A stretch of DNA of 64,000 nt from Halorientalis litorea (GCF_023028225.1 NZ_CP095482.1:2294001-2358000); one strand, 5' to 3'; positions 24,489 to 33,634 are shown, counted from the first letter of the stretch. Notes: generated from the sequence alone by a model not told the origin. A program made the numbers and translations.

Positions 24489-25703
24489 ATGACTGACACT
24501 GTGGACGACGTCGAACTCCCGTACGACGGGGACGCGTCTCAACAGGAGAAGATCAACGCGCTCCAGGAGCAGTTGGAAGTGCTGGAGTCGCAGAACGAGG
24601 AGATGCGGGACAAACTGCTGGACGCCAACGCCGAGAACAACAAGTACCAGCAGAAACTCGAACGGCTGACGCACGAGAACAAGAAGCTCAAGCAGTCCCC
24701 GCTGTTCGTCGCCACAGTCCAAGAGATAACCGACGAGGGCGTCATCATCAAACAGCACGGGAACAATCAGGAAGCTCTCACCGAGGTCACCGACGAGATG
24801 CGCGCGGACCTCGAACCGGACAGCCGCGTCGCCGTCAACAACTCGCTGTCCATCGTGAAGTCGCTGGACGACGAGACGGACGTGCGCGCTCGCGTCATGC
24901 AGGTCGAACAGAGCCCCGACGTGACCTATCAGGACATCGGCGGCATCGAGGAGCAGATGGACGAGGTCCGCGAAACCGTCGAGATGCCCCTCAAGAGCCC
25001 CGAGATGTTCGACGACGTGGGCATCGACCCGCCGAGCGGGGTGCTCCTGCACGGGCCGCCGGGGACGGGCAAGACGATGCTGGCAAAGGCCGTCGCTAAC
25101 CAGACCGACGCCACGTTCATCAAGATGGCCGGCTCGGAGCTAGTCCACAAGTTCATCGGCGAGGGCGCGAAACTCGTCCGTGACCTCTTCGAGTTGGCCA
25201 GCCAGCACGAACCGGCCGTCCTCTTCATCGACGAGATAGACGCCATCGCGGCCAAGCGGACCGAGTCCAAGACCAGCGGGGACGCGGAGGTCCAGCGGAC
25301 GATGATGCAACTGCTCAGCGAGATGGACGGCTTCGAGGACCGCGGCGAGATTCGCATCATCGCCGCCACCAACCGCTTCGACATGCTCGACCGCGCGATT
25401 CTGCGCCCCGGCCGGTTCGACCGCCTCATCGAAGTCCCCAAGCCCGATATCGGGGGCCGCGAGCAGATATTCGAGATTCACACGCGTGACATGAACGTCG
25501 CCGACGACGTGGACTACGCGGCACTCGCCGAGATGGCCGAGGAGGCGTCGGGGGCCGACGTGAAGGCAATCTCGACGGAAGCCGGGATGTTCGCCATCCG
25601 CGACGACCGCACCGAGGTCAGGATGGCCGACTTCGAGAACGCGTGGGAGAAAATCCAGCAGGACGCGGACGAAACCGACGACGTGTCGGTGACGTTCGCG
25701 TAG
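24489..25703 (+). CDS. pan: Proteasome-activating nucleotidase PAN
   Basis: 404 residues from ATG 24489. N-terminal coiled coil (about 15-70, QEKINALQEQLEVLESQNEEMRDKLLDANAENNKYQQKLERLTHENKKLK), OB domain, then AAA+ ATPase with Walker A GPPGTGKTMLAKA, Walker B AVLFIDEIDAIA, sensor 1 AATNR and arginine-finger region LRPGRFDR. PAN unfolds substrates and feeds them to the 20S proteasome. Its C-terminus reads VTFA, so the HbYX gate-opening motif, normally hydrophobic-Tyr-any, would be TFA with Phe for Tyr. A TATA-like CTTATTAC at about 24461-24468 fits a leaderless transcript. No proteasome subunit is in the window. Confidence 0.95.
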   Translation: MTDTVDDVELPYDGDASQQEKINALQEQLEVLESQNEEMRDKLLDANAENNKYQQKLERLTHENKKLKQSPLFVATVQEITDEGVIIKQHGNNQEALTEVTDEMRADLEPDSRVAVNNSLSIVKSLDDETDVRARVMQVEQSPDVTYQDIGGIEEQMDEVRETVEMPLKSPEMFDDVGIDPPSGVLLHGPPGTGKTMLAKAVANQTDATFIKMAGSELVHKFIGEGAKLVRDLFELASQHEPAVLFIDEIDAIAAKRTESKTSGDAEVQRTMMQLLSEMDGFEDRGEIRIIAATNRFDMLDRAILRPGRFDRLIEVPKPDIGGREQIFEIHTRDMNVADDVDYAALAEMAEEASGADVKAISTEAGMFAIRDDRTEVRMADFENAWEKIQQDADETDDVSVTFA

Positions 25704-25788
25704 CGTTCCGTCTCGCTTCTCTCCTCGCCGTCGCCACCGAGTTAGTGCCCCGCAAAGTATTTGCCTCGCATGGGACTTGGTGGTGACA

Positions 25789-28233
25789 ATGACGACACGC
25801 GCGGTCGAGCAGGTCGACGGCTGGGACTCCCGCTCGTTCTCGGGCGGCTACCGTGGTCTGCACGACCTGTCAGCTGACGGTTTCTCGGGCATCGTCACGG
25901 CAGGACCGACGCGGCTGTGTATGACGAAGGGCAAAGTCGTGGGGGTTCTCGACGGCGACATCGAGGACTTCGAGGACGCCTCGGGCCCTGCCTACAGAGC
26001 ACCCTCGCCGGCACTCCCGCTGCTCGCCGTCATGCAGGCGCGGGGCGACGAGGTTCGCGCCCAGTACTACACCGAGGACACGCCGCTCGAAGAGGTCGAC
26101 CGCACGCTCGCGGACGGCAACTTCACCGGCTACGTCGAACTCTCCGAGAACGTCCTCAGTGGCGACTACTACCAAGTGTACCACGCAGGCCAGTCGATGA
26201 GCGTCGCCTTCGTCGGCGCGCACGGGGAACTCCTCACCGACGACGAGGCCTTCGAGAAGGCCAACGACGAGGTTGGCATCTACAAAGTGTATCAGGTCGA
26301 CATCGACATCGTCGAGATTCCCGAACCCGAAGAGCCCGCCGACGAGACGGGTGGGACCGCGGCGGCCGCGGGGACGGCGGCTGATTCGGAGACCGATGCC
26401 GGCCAGTCACAGCCAGCGGAGTCCGGTTCCGACGACGCGCCTTCCGCGCCCCCGACGGAGGCGGAGACGGCAGACGACGACGCCGGGGGAGACGCTACCC
26501 CCGACCGCCCGCACCCGGGAGACACGGGCCAGTCGAGCGACCGCGGGTCGAACACCGAGCCTATCAGTACCGCAGACGACTCGGACAGCGAGACACAGCC
26601 ACCCAGCCGAGAGGTCGACGAGCAGTCCACGGCGACCCAGGGGGCGGATGCCCGACAGCGCGAGACGAACCGGGACGTGGACGACCAGCAACGCGAGGAG
26701 GCCCGCGATGCGGACGACTCTCGGACCGACACCGGACGCGAGCGGACAGGTGACGCCGACACGTCGGCATCCCGCCGGGGTCACGCTGCGTCGGACACCG
26801 GGTCCGAGCGTCGCCGCGAGCAGTCGGACAGCGGCCGACAACCCGGCGAGGCGCGGTCGACCGGTCGAAACGAAAGTCCCGCGAACGGACGCGCCGGGGG
26901 GCCACAATCACCGACCAGGGGTGGCGAGAGCCGAGGGGGGTCCCGCGGTGGCGGACCGGCCGGTGGCAGCGGTGTCTCCGACCTCGAAACGCGCTCGATA
27001 CCGTCGCTCGACCCCGACCGGACGAGCCTCGCCGACGACGACCCGTCGGCGGGTGCCGGTGGCGTCGGCGGAGAGACACAGGCCGACTCGACACCCGCCC
27101 GACAGCCATCGACACAGCGAAGCGACGACGCGCGTGGCGAACACGATACCGGCGGCCAGGCGACCGGTCGGCGTTCGCGTGACCCACAGGGCGACCAACC
27201 TCCGGCGGAGCGGGCGGAGACGCCACAGCACGAATCGACAGAACAGCCACAGGGCGGCGTGTCACGCGGGTCCGAGCCACCTGCGGACATCGAGCGACTC
27301 GAAGCCGAACTCGACGAGCGCGAGGACGAAATCGAGCGGCTGGAGTCCGAACTGGAGACCGTCGAAGGCGAACGCGACGAACTCCAGTCGGAACTGGCGG
27401 CGGTGCGGGAGGAACGCGACGAGCTCGAAGCACAGGTCGAGTCGCTGGAACGTCGGATAGACGAACTTCGCACCGACGACGGTGGCGACTCGGTCGTCGA
27501 CCGCCAACGGCTGAGTCCCGGTGAGGCTATCGACGAGACGAACCTGTTCGTCCGCTACAAATCCAAGGGCGAAGCCACGCTCGAAGCCGCCCACGACGGC
27601 CGCGCGGAGGCCGGCGCGGTCAACGACAACCTCGAACTCCAGTATCACACGCAGTTCGACGCCGACGCGGTGGAAGTCGACGGCGAACCGTTCGAGGCGT
27701 TCCTCACCGACACCATCCAGTACCGCTTCGTGGAGTGGGTTGCGCGCGTCCTCCCGTACGAAATCCGGGACACGGGCCACGAGGGGGCACTCAAGGACAT
27801 CTACGACGCACTCCCTCGTCTCGACCGGGCGGAACTGAACGGCACCATCTCGGTGCAGTATCAGGAAGACGGCGAGACCCACCGGAGTCAGGAGCGGTTC
27901 GACGTGGTGTTGCGCGACCGGATGGGCAACCCCCTGGCGGTGGCGAACATGAACGAGTCGCGCGACCCGGCGACCGGCGACATGATGGAGTCACTCATCG
28001 CGGCCGCACAGCGCGTCGGCGAGTCCAAGGGCTCGCTCGCCGGCGGGTTCCTCGTCACGTCGAGTTTCTTCGAACCGGACGCCATGGAAGCGGCGTCGGC
28101 CGCGACGGGTGGCGGGTTGCTCAGTCGGGACAGTCGGGAAAGCTACGTGCGTCTGTCGAGAAAAGACGGCTTCCACCTCTGTCTAGTCGAGGCCCGCGGA
28201 CAGAAATTCAATCTCTCAGTGCCGGAAATCTGA
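25789..28233 (+). CDS. Large three-part haloarchaeal protein of unknown function
   Basis: 814 residues from ATG 25789 (a GTG 12 bp earlier is possible). Part 1 (1 to about 180) is folded and seems to hold two related halves beginning FSGIVTAGPTRLCMTKGKVVGVL and FTGYVELSENVLSGDYYQVYHAGQ, reminiscent of the FxGxlel pattern of DUF4388/PATAN domains. Part 2 (about 180-500) is disordered, rich in Asp, Ser, Gln, Arg and Gly; a 65-residue heptad coiled coil follows (DIERLEAELDEREDEIERLE...). Part 3 (about 580-814) is a conserved alpha/beta domain; the order strand (RFDVVLRD), strand (PLAVANMN), helix, strand (GGFLVTSSF) resembles a restriction-endonuclease-like fold without the usual ExK. No signal or membrane segment. 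Convergent with a winged-helix gene. Confidence 0.75.
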   Translation: MTTRAVEQVDGWDSRSFSGGYRGLHDLSADGFSGIVTAGPTRLCMTKGKVVGVLDGDIEDFEDASGPAYRAPSPALPLLAVMQARGDEVRAQYYTEDTPLEEVDRTLADGNFTGYVELSENVLSGDYYQVYHAGQSMSVAFVGAHGELLTDDEAFEKANDEVGIYKVYQVDIDIVEIPEPEEPADETGGTAAAAGTAADSETDAGQSQPAESGSDDAPSAPPTEAETADDDAGGDATPDRPHPGDTGQSSDRGSNTEPISTADDSDSETQPPSREVDEQSTATQGADARQRETNRDVDDQQREEARDADDSRTDTGRERTGDADTSASRRGHAASDTGSERRREQSDSGRQPGEARSTGRNESPANGRAGGPQSPTRGGESRGGSRGGGPAGGSGVSDLETRSIPSLDPDRTSLADDDPSAGAGGVGGETQADSTPARQPSTQRSDDARGEHDTGGQATGRRSRDPQGDQPPAERAETPQHESTEQPQGGVSRGSEPPADIERLEAELDEREDEIERLESELETVEGERDELQSELAAVREERDELEAQVESLERRIDELRTDDGGDSVVDRQRLSPGEAIDETNLFVRYKSKGEATLEAAHDGRAEAGAVNDNLELQYHTQFDADAVEVDGEPFEAFLTDTIQYRFVEWVARVLPYEIRDTGHEGALKDIYDALPRLDRAELNGTISVQYQEDGETHRSQERFDVVLRDRMGNPLAVANMNESRDPATGDMMESLIAAAQRVGESKGSLAGGFLVTSSFFEPDAMEAASAATGGGLLSRDSRESYVRLSRKDGFHLCLVEARGQKFNLSVPEI

Positions 28234-28237
28234 CTCG

Positions 28238-28543
28238 TCAGCCCTCTATCTCCGCAACGTCTTCGATTTTCATCGCTTCGAGTTTCTCGATGATGTGGTC
28301 TATCTTCTCGTCGAGGTCGTCGACGAACTCGGAGGTCTGCTCCGTCGTAATCGCACCCTGACTCGACGGCTCGATGAGGTTCTCCTCTTCGAGAACGCGG
28401 AGAGAGTAACGGACTTTGTGATGTGGGTAGCCGGTCTCGTTCGACATCTTGACGATGCCGATAGGCTCGTTCTCGATGACCATCCGCAGTACCTGCAGAT
28501 GGCGTTCGAGCATGTCTACTTCCTTCTCAAGCCTGTCTATCAT
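28238..28543 (-). CDS. Winged-helix regulator with flanking helices
   Basis: 101 residues from ATG 28543. Order: an N-terminal helix MIDRLEKEVDMLERHLQVLRMVIENEPIG, a winged helix IVKMSNETGYPHHKVRYSLRVLEEENLIEPSSQGAITTEQT, and a C-terminal helix FVDDLDEKIDHIIEKLEAMKIEDVA likely to dimerise. This layout is found in small haloarchaeal regulators; target unknown. On the minus strand CTTTAAAAC at about 28570-28578 is a good TATA box, giving a short or no leader. Its stop is 5 bp from the stop of the three-part protein. Confidence 0.75.
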   Translation of the reverse strand: MIDRLEKEVDMLERHLQVLRMVIENEPIGIVKMSNETGYPHHKVRYSLRVLEEENLIEPSSQGAITTEQTSEFVDDLDEKIDHIIEKLEAMKIEDVAEIEG

Positions 28544-28591
28544 GGCAATTGTTAACTTGTGTTCGCGGGTTTTAAAGGTTGCTGTCGGGCG

Positions 28592-28728
28592 GTATTTAAA
28601 GAGAGACCGCGTTATGTTGGCTCCCCGGCCACGAAACAAAGGCTTTGTGGTGCCAACACACGCCAACGGGTCGTGTTTCGTCCCGTCCGACGGGAAGGAA
28701 TTGTGAGGGGACCGTAATCGGTTTATCG
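28592..28728 (+). promoter_or_regulatory. Leader region of purA: two TATA-like elements and two hairpins
   Basis: A TATA-like GTATTTAAA at 28592-28600 and a second, GGTTTATC at about 28720-28727; the second puts transcription start on the purA ATG (leaderless). Between them are a stem GTTGGC/GCCAAC (28616-28621 with 28652-28657) containing an inner CCAC/GTGG pair, and TCCCGT-CCG-ACGGGA (28681-28695). If the first promoter is used, a structured leader of about 130 nt would form. It does not match a purine riboswitch I know. Confidence 0.35.
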
Positions 28729-28749
28729 GGGTGTGCGCAATCCCCGGTG

Positions 28750-30075
28750 ATGACCGTAACTATCGTTGGGTCGCAACTCGGCGACGAGGGCAAAGGGGGC
28801 ATCGTCGACCTCTATGGCGATGCCGCCGACGTCGTTGCCCGGTATCAGGGTGGCGACAACGCGGGCCACACCGTCGTCGAAGGGGGCGAGGAGTACAAAC
28901 TCTCGCTCGTCCCCAGCGGTGCTATCCGCGGCAAGGTCGGCGTCCTCGGGAACGGCTGTGTCGTCAACCCACGGACGCTGTTCGACGAAATCGACACGCT
29001 CCGCGAACGCGGCCTCGACCCCGACGTTCGCGTCGCCCAGCGCGCCCACGCCATTCTCCCGTACCACCGCGTACTGGACGGCATCGAAGAGGAAGCGAAG
29101 AGCGACTCCGACCTCGACGCCGGAACGACCGGCCGCGGCATCGGCCCAACGTACGAGGACAAGGCCGGCCGCCGCGGCGTCCGCATCGGTGACCTGCTGG
29201 ACCCGGAGACCCTCCGTGACCGACTGGAGTACGTCGTCCCGCAGAAGCGGGCACTCGTCGAGGACGTGTACGGCATGGAGGCCGGCGAGGAGTTCGACAT
29301 CGACGCCCTCCACGAGGAGTTCAGCGAGTACGGCCGCCGCCTCCGCGAGAACGACATGACGGTCAACGCCGGGGAGTTCCTGACCGACCACGTCGAGGCC
29401 GGTGACAACGTGATGTTCGAGGGCGCGCAGGGGACCTCTATCGACATCGACCACGGTATCTACCCCTACGTCACCTCCTCGAACCCCACCGCCGGCGGGG
29501 CCTGTACCGGCACCGGCGTCGGCCCAACAACCATCGGGCAGGGCGAGATTATCGGCATCGTCAAGGCCTACCTCTCCCGGGTCGGGACCGGGCCGCTCCC
29601 GACGGAACTGAAAGGCGACGACGAGAGCGAGGACCTCGCCGAGTACATCCGCGAGGAGGGCGGCGAGTACGGTACCGTCACCGGCCGTCCGCGACGAGTC
29701 GGGTGGCTCGACATGCCGATGCTCCGCCACGCCGCCCGCACCAGCGGGTTCACCGGCATCGCCGTCAACCACCTCGACGTACTCGGCGGGCTAGACGAGG
29801 TGAAGGTCGGGCACACCTACACGCTCGACGGCGAGGAGACGGAGACGATGCCCCCGACGACGGAGCGGTGGGGCGACTGTGACCCGACCTACCGGACGTT
29901 CGATGGCTGGCCCGACGCCGACTGGGAAGCGGTCGCCGCCGACGGCTACGACGCGCTCCCGGACAACGCACAGGCGTACCTCGACTACATCAGCGACGAA
30001 CTCGACACACCGGTGTACGCCGTCGGCATCGGCCCGGGCCGGGACGAGACCATCGTTCTCGACCGGCCGTTCTGA
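28750..30075 (+). CDS. purA: Adenylosuccinate synthase
   Basis: 441 residues, normal PurA length. The GTP/IMP-binding start VTIVGSQLGDEGKGGIVDLYG contains the catalytic Asp and the P-loop-like GDEGKG; NAGHTVV supplies the catalytic His; TTGRGIGPTYEDKAGRRG and EGAQGTSIDIDHGIYPYVTSSN are family signatures; KxD-like base recognition is in AVNHLDVLGGLDEVKV. It condenses IMP and aspartate with GTP hydrolysis to adenylosuccinate, the first step from IMP to AMP. Other purine genes are not near. GTG-ATG context and TATA at about 28720 support ATG 28750. Confidence 0.96.
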   Translation: MTVTIVGSQLGDEGKGGIVDLYGDAADVVARYQGGDNAGHTVVEGGEEYKLSLVPSGAIRGKVGVLGNGCVVNPRTLFDEIDTLRERGLDPDVRVAQRAHAILPYHRVLDGIEEEAKSDSDLDAGTTGRGIGPTYEDKAGRRGVRIGDLLDPETLRDRLEYVVPQKRALVEDVYGMEAGEEFDIDALHEEFSEYGRRLRENDMTVNAGEFLTDHVEAGDNVMFEGAQGTSIDIDHGIYPYVTSSNPTAGGACTGTGVGPTTIGQGEIIGIVKAYLSRVGTGPLPTELKGDDESEDLAEYIREEGGEYGTVTGRPRRVGWLDMPMLRHAARTSGFTGIAVNHLDVLGGLDEVKVGHTYTLDGEETETMPPTTERWGDCDPTYRTFDGWPDADWEAVAADGYDALPDNAQAYLDYISDELDTPVYAVGIGPGRDETIVLDRPF

Positions 30076-30076
30076 G

Positions 30077-31030
30077 TCAGGCAGTCAGCGTCTCGACGAT
30101 TTCTCGCTCGTTCTCGACGAACGCCGAGAGGTGTCCGAGGTCCGGGCCGTAGTGTTCCGTCGCGGTCGGAATCCGGTCGGCCAGATACCGCCCCATCGCC
30201 GGTGGGACGACGGTATCCGCACCGCCGTACCAGAGCGTCACGGGCACCTCGATGGCCGAGAGGTCGATCCCCCACGGCCGGCCGAACAGTGCCGTCTCGG
30301 TGACGAGCGGGGCGAGACCGTGGTGGCGGCGTGCCTCGACCATGCTCGCGTGTGTGACTTTCCCGACCGGTCCGGTCCAGAGGGCGGCGTCGGCGTCGGA
30401 CCGGCTCTCGGCGAGGGACTGGAGGAAGGCATCGCGGTCCACGAGTGCCTGCCGACCGGCCGCCCACAGCAGCAGTTTCGTCAGCGGTCCCGCACCGCGG
30501 GCCGTGTAGTACCAGAGCCGGTCACGGACGCCGACGGCCGCCATCGGCCCGAGACCGGACGCGATGCCCGCGTGGTCGACGCGTTCCGGGAGCAGTGCCG
30601 CCGAAGCCGCCGCGTACGGTCCACCGCCGGAGACGCCGAGGACGGGACTGCTGTCGAGGCCGAGTCCGTCGAGGAAGTCCGCGAGGTCCGTCGGCCAGTC
30701 GAGGAGTCTGCGGTCGGGGTCGGGGTCCGAGACACCGAACCCCGGGCGGTCGGGTGCGAGGATTCGGACGCCCTGTTCGCGACCGATGGCGTCGAACACC
30801 ACGCCGAAGACTCGCGAGTTGGGGAACCCGTGGAACACGACGAGCGGCGTGCCGTCGGGGTCACCGACGTCGGCGTAGCCCAGCTGTCGCCCGTCCCGGA
30901 GCGTGACAGTCTCGGGGTTCTCCATCACGTCCCGTGCGAGTTCGAGCGTGGGGTCGTCGGCGACGATGGCGTCCTCCCACTCCGGCGTGGGGGCCACCCG
31001 GTCGACGAGTGCGTCGGTGAGTCTTCCCAT
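30077..31030 (-). CDS. Alpha/beta hydrolase
   Basis: 317 residues. The alpha/beta hydrolase fold shows the oxyanion segment VVFHGFPNSR, the strand APDRPGFGVSDPDPDRRLLDWPTDLADFLDGLGLD, nucleophile elbow GVSGGGPYAAA (Ser), acid in YGGADTVVPPAMG and the catalytic His in DLGHLSAFVEN. The triad is complete, so it should be an active esterase, lipase or epoxide/haloalkane-type hydrolase; substrate not inferable. The N-terminal 50 residues are a helical lead common in haloarchaeal members. Its stop lies 1 bp from the purA stop. Confidence 0.88.
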   Translation of the reverse strand: MGRLTDALVDRVAPTPEWEDAIVADDPTLELARDVMENPETVTLRDGRQLGYADVGDPDGTPLVVFHGFPNSRVFGVVFDAIGREQGVRILAPDRPGFGVSDPDPDRRLLDWPTDLADFLDGLGLDSSPVLGVSGGGPYAAASAALLPERVDHAGIASGLGPMAAVGVRDRLWYYTARGAGPLTKLLLWAAGRQALVDRDAFLQSLAESRSDADAALWTGPVGKVTHASMVEARRHHGLAPLVTETALFGRPWGIDLSAIEVPVTLWYGGADTVVPPAMGRYLADRIPTATEHYGPDLGHLSAFVENEREIVETLTA

Positions 31031-31081
31031 GCGTGGTCCGTTCCCGCCCGGGATCAAATAGCCGACCCACCGGCGGCGGCC

Positions 31082-31723
31082 TCAGCCGAAGTTCTCGACT
31101 TTCGCTCGGTCGGAGTCCCCCCCGGCCGCCTCGACGGCCGCGGTGGCCGAATCGAGGAAGTCCGCGAACCCGTAGACGAACACCTGCTCGTCGTCCGTCC
31201 CGGCCAGCACGTCACGCACGGCGTCGGTCATGTCCGCGTCGCTATCGAGAACGTGGACCGTCGCGCCCGCCGCTTCGATGTCGTCCAGTGCCGCCCCGTG
31301 GATGGGGGCGCCGTCGCGGTAGACGACGGCGGCCTCGTTGCCGTCGGCCAGCGCGCGGCGAGCGATGCCGATGGCCGGGCCGACGCCGGGGCCGCCCGCG
31401 AGGACGACGACGCGCGGTTCGTCCTCGTAGTAGGCGTTGCCGTACGGGCCGGACATCGTGAGCGTGTCGCCGGGTTCGAGCGCGTCGAGGTACGGGCCGA
31501 GTTCGCCCTCGGGGTCGATTTCGACCGTCACCTCGAATCGGTCGGCAGTGTCGGGCGAGGAGATAGTGTAAAAGCGGTTGTGTTCCTCGCCGTCGACGAC
31601 GGCACCCAACTTGACGAACTGACCGGGGCGAGCGTCGAACGTCTCGGGTGACTCGATGGCGATGGCGACGGCGTCGGCACCGACGGACTCGATGTCGGCG
31701 ACGGTGACGGTAGCGTCTTCCAT
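31082..31723 (-). CDS. Ferredoxin-NAD(P)+ reductase-like flavoprotein
   Basis: 213 residues. N-terminal FAD-binding barrel with the RxYS-type motif RFYTISS (flavin contact) and DARPGQFVKLG; the NAD(P)-binding half has VVVLAGGPGVGPAIGIARRALADG, then VVYRDGAPIHGAALDDIEAAG and a VFVYGFADFLDSATAAVEAAGG C-terminus. A typical FNR family protein passes electrons between NAD(P)H and a carrier such as ferredoxin. Its divergent neighbour is korA, which makes reduced ferredoxin, so a functional link is plausible but is only context. The ATG at 31723 is set by family start (MEDATVTVADIES). Confidence 0.8.
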   Translation of the reverse strand: MEDATVTVADIESVGADAVAIAIESPETFDARPGQFVKLGAVVDGEEHNRFYTISSPDTADRFEVTVEIDPEGELGPYLDALEPGDTLTMSGPYGNAYYEDEPRVVVLAGGPGVGPAIGIARRALADGNEAAVVYRDGAPIHGAALDDIEAAGATVHVLDSDADMTDAVRDVLAGTDDEQVFVYGFADFLDSATAAVEAAGGDSDRAKVENFG

Positions 31724-31867
31724 ATTGGTGCTGTCACTCCCCACCAAGCAAGGGGCTTTCGTTCCTGTCAGAACGGTATTTGTAACGTTCTTTCGGGCGA
31801 TTCTCACAGAAACAGAGGTGTGGTTGCGAAGGGTTTTTGCTCCGCGGGTTGGTACTCGGGTGGTAGT

Positions 31868-33634
31868 ATGCCCGAGGACCTCAACTGGGCCATCGGCGGC
31901 GAAGCTGGCGACGGGATCGACTCCACGGGCAAGATTTTCGCGCAGGCTCTCTCCCGTGCCGGTCGCCACGTCTTCACGTCGAAGGACTTCGCGTCGCGTA
32001 TCCGTGGTGGATACACGGCCTACAAGATACGGACCTCGGTCGACCGCGTCGAGAGTGTCGTCGACAGCCTCGACGTACTCATCGCGTTGACCGAGCGCAC
32101 GATTCACGAAAACACCGACGAACTGCACGAGGGGAGTGTCATCATCTACGATGGCGAGCGGACCACGATGCAGGACGTCGAGATACCCGAAGGGATGGTC
32201 GGACTCGACGTCCCCCTGAAGTCGCTGGCCGAGGACGCCGGCGGTGCCATCATGCGCAACGTCGTCGCCCTCGGTGCGGCCTGCGAGGTGGCGGAGTTCC
32301 CCATCGAGAACTTAGACGAGTCCCTCGAGAAGCGCTTTTCCGACAAGGGACAGGCCATCGTCGAGAACAACAAGAAGGCCGCCCGTCTCGGACAGGAGTA
32401 CGTCGCCGAGGAGTTCGCGGACACGGACTTCGACTACTCGCTGGAGACGACCGACAACGACTATGTCCTCCTGAACGGCGACGAGGCCATCGGGATGGGT
32501 GCCATCGCCGCCGGCTGTCGGTTCTACGCCGGCTACCCCATCACCCCCGCGACGGACGTGATGGAGTATTTGACCGGCCGTCTCGAATCGTTCGGCGGCA
32601 AAGTCGTCCAAGCGGAGGACGAACTCGCGGCGATCAACCTCGCGCTGGGCGCGGCACGGGCGGGCGCGCGCTCGATGACCGCAACCTCCGGTCCCGGTAT
32701 CGACCTGATGACCGAGACGTTCGGCCTCGTGGCGACCAGCGAGACGCCGATGGTCATCTGTGACGTGATGCGCTCGGGTCCCTCGACGGGGATGCCGACC
32801 AAGCAGGAACAGGGCGACTTGAACCAGATGCTGTACGGCGGCCACGGCGAGATTCCGCGGTTCGTCGTCGCGCCGACAACCGTCGCGGAGTGTTTCTGGA
32901 AGACGGTCGAGGCGTTCAACTACGCCGAGAAGTACCAGACGCCGGTGTTCCTCGTCGCGGACCTCGCGCTGGCCGTGACGGAACAGACGTTCCCGCCCGA
33001 GACGTTCGACATGGACGAGGTGGAAATCGACCGCGGCAAAGTCGTCGACGAGGACCACATCGACGGCTGGCAGAACGAACAGGGTCAGTTCCAGCCCCAC
33101 TTCCCGGCGGCCGACGGCGTCAGCCCCCGGGCGTTCCCCGGCGTCGAGGGCGGTGCCCACATGACGACCGGCCTCGAACACGACGCGCTCGGTCGGCGGA
33201 CGGAGGACACCGAGGTACGCGTCGAGCAGGTGGACAAACGCCAGCGGAAGGTCGAGACGGCCCGCGAGGAGGAGGAGTGGGACTACCGCGAGTTCGGTGA
33301 CCCCGACTCCGACAACCTCGTCCTCTCGTGGGGCTCGAACGAGGGCGCGATGCGGGAAGCCCTCGAATTCTTGGACGAGTCCGGGACGGACGTGCGCTTC
33401 ATCTCGGTACCGTATCTGTTCCCCCGGCCGGACTTATCCGAGGAGATAGAAGCGGCAGACGAGGTAATCGTGGTCGAGTGTAACGCGACCGGACAGTTCG
33501 CGGACGTCGTCGAACACGACGCGCTGACACGCGTGAAGCGTGTCAACAAGTATGACGGCGTGCGATTCAAGGCCGACGAACTCGCAGAGGCAATCGAGGA
33601 GAAACTCGCGGCACCCGCGGAGGCACACACATGA
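31868..33634 (+). CDS. korA: 2-oxoacid:ferredoxin oxidoreductase, fused gamma-alpha subunit
   Basis: 588 residues. The gamma domain comes first (1 to about 185; WAIGGEAGDGIDSTGKIFAQALSRAGRHVF, SRIRGGYTAYKIR), then the alpha/pyrimidine domain (about 205 on) with GCRFYAGYPITPATDVMEYL and AEDELAAINLALGAARAGARSMTATSGPGIDLMTE. This gamma-alpha fusion is the haloarchaeal form of the coenzyme-A-acylating oxidoreductases that replace 2-oxoacid dehydrogenases and reduce ferredoxin. The substrate may be 2-oxoglutarate or pyruvate; I use korA because of the closer resemblance to 2-oxoglutarate forms. ATG 31868 overlaps no promoter; the stop overlaps the korB ATG by 4 bp. Confidence 0.9.
   Translation: MPEDLNWAIGGEAGDGIDSTGKIFAQALSRAGRHVFTSKDFASRIRGGYTAYKIRTSVDRVESVVDSLDVLIALTERTIHENTDELHEGSVIIYDGERTTMQDVEIPEGMVGLDVPLKSLAEDAGGAIMRNVVALGAACEVAEFPIENLDESLEKRFSDKGQAIVENNKKAARLGQEYVAEEFADTDFDYSLETTDNDYVLLNGDEAIGMGAIAAGCRFYAGYPITPATDVMEYLTGRLESFGGKVVQAEDELAAINLALGAARAGARSMTATSGPGIDLMTETFGLVATSETPMVICDVMRSGPSTGMPTKQEQGDLNQMLYGGHGEIPRFVVAPTTVAECFWKTVEAFNYAEKYQTPVFLVADLALAVTEQTFPPETFDMDEVEIDRGKVVDEDHIDGWQNEQGQFQPHFPAADGVSPRAFPGVEGGAHMTTGLEHDALGRRTEDTEVRVEQVDKRQRKVETAREEEEWDYREFGDPDSDNLVLSWGSNEGAMREALEFLDESGTDVRFISVPYLFPRPDLSEEIEAADEVIVVECNATGQFADVVEHDALTRVKRVNKYDGVRFKADELAEAIEEKLAAPAEAHT

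Noticed and set aside
26300-27290. Repetitive sequence as a possible DNA repeat array or frameshifted region
   Set aside because: The frame stays open with normal third-position bias; it encodes a disordered linker and no regular DNA repeat unit is present.
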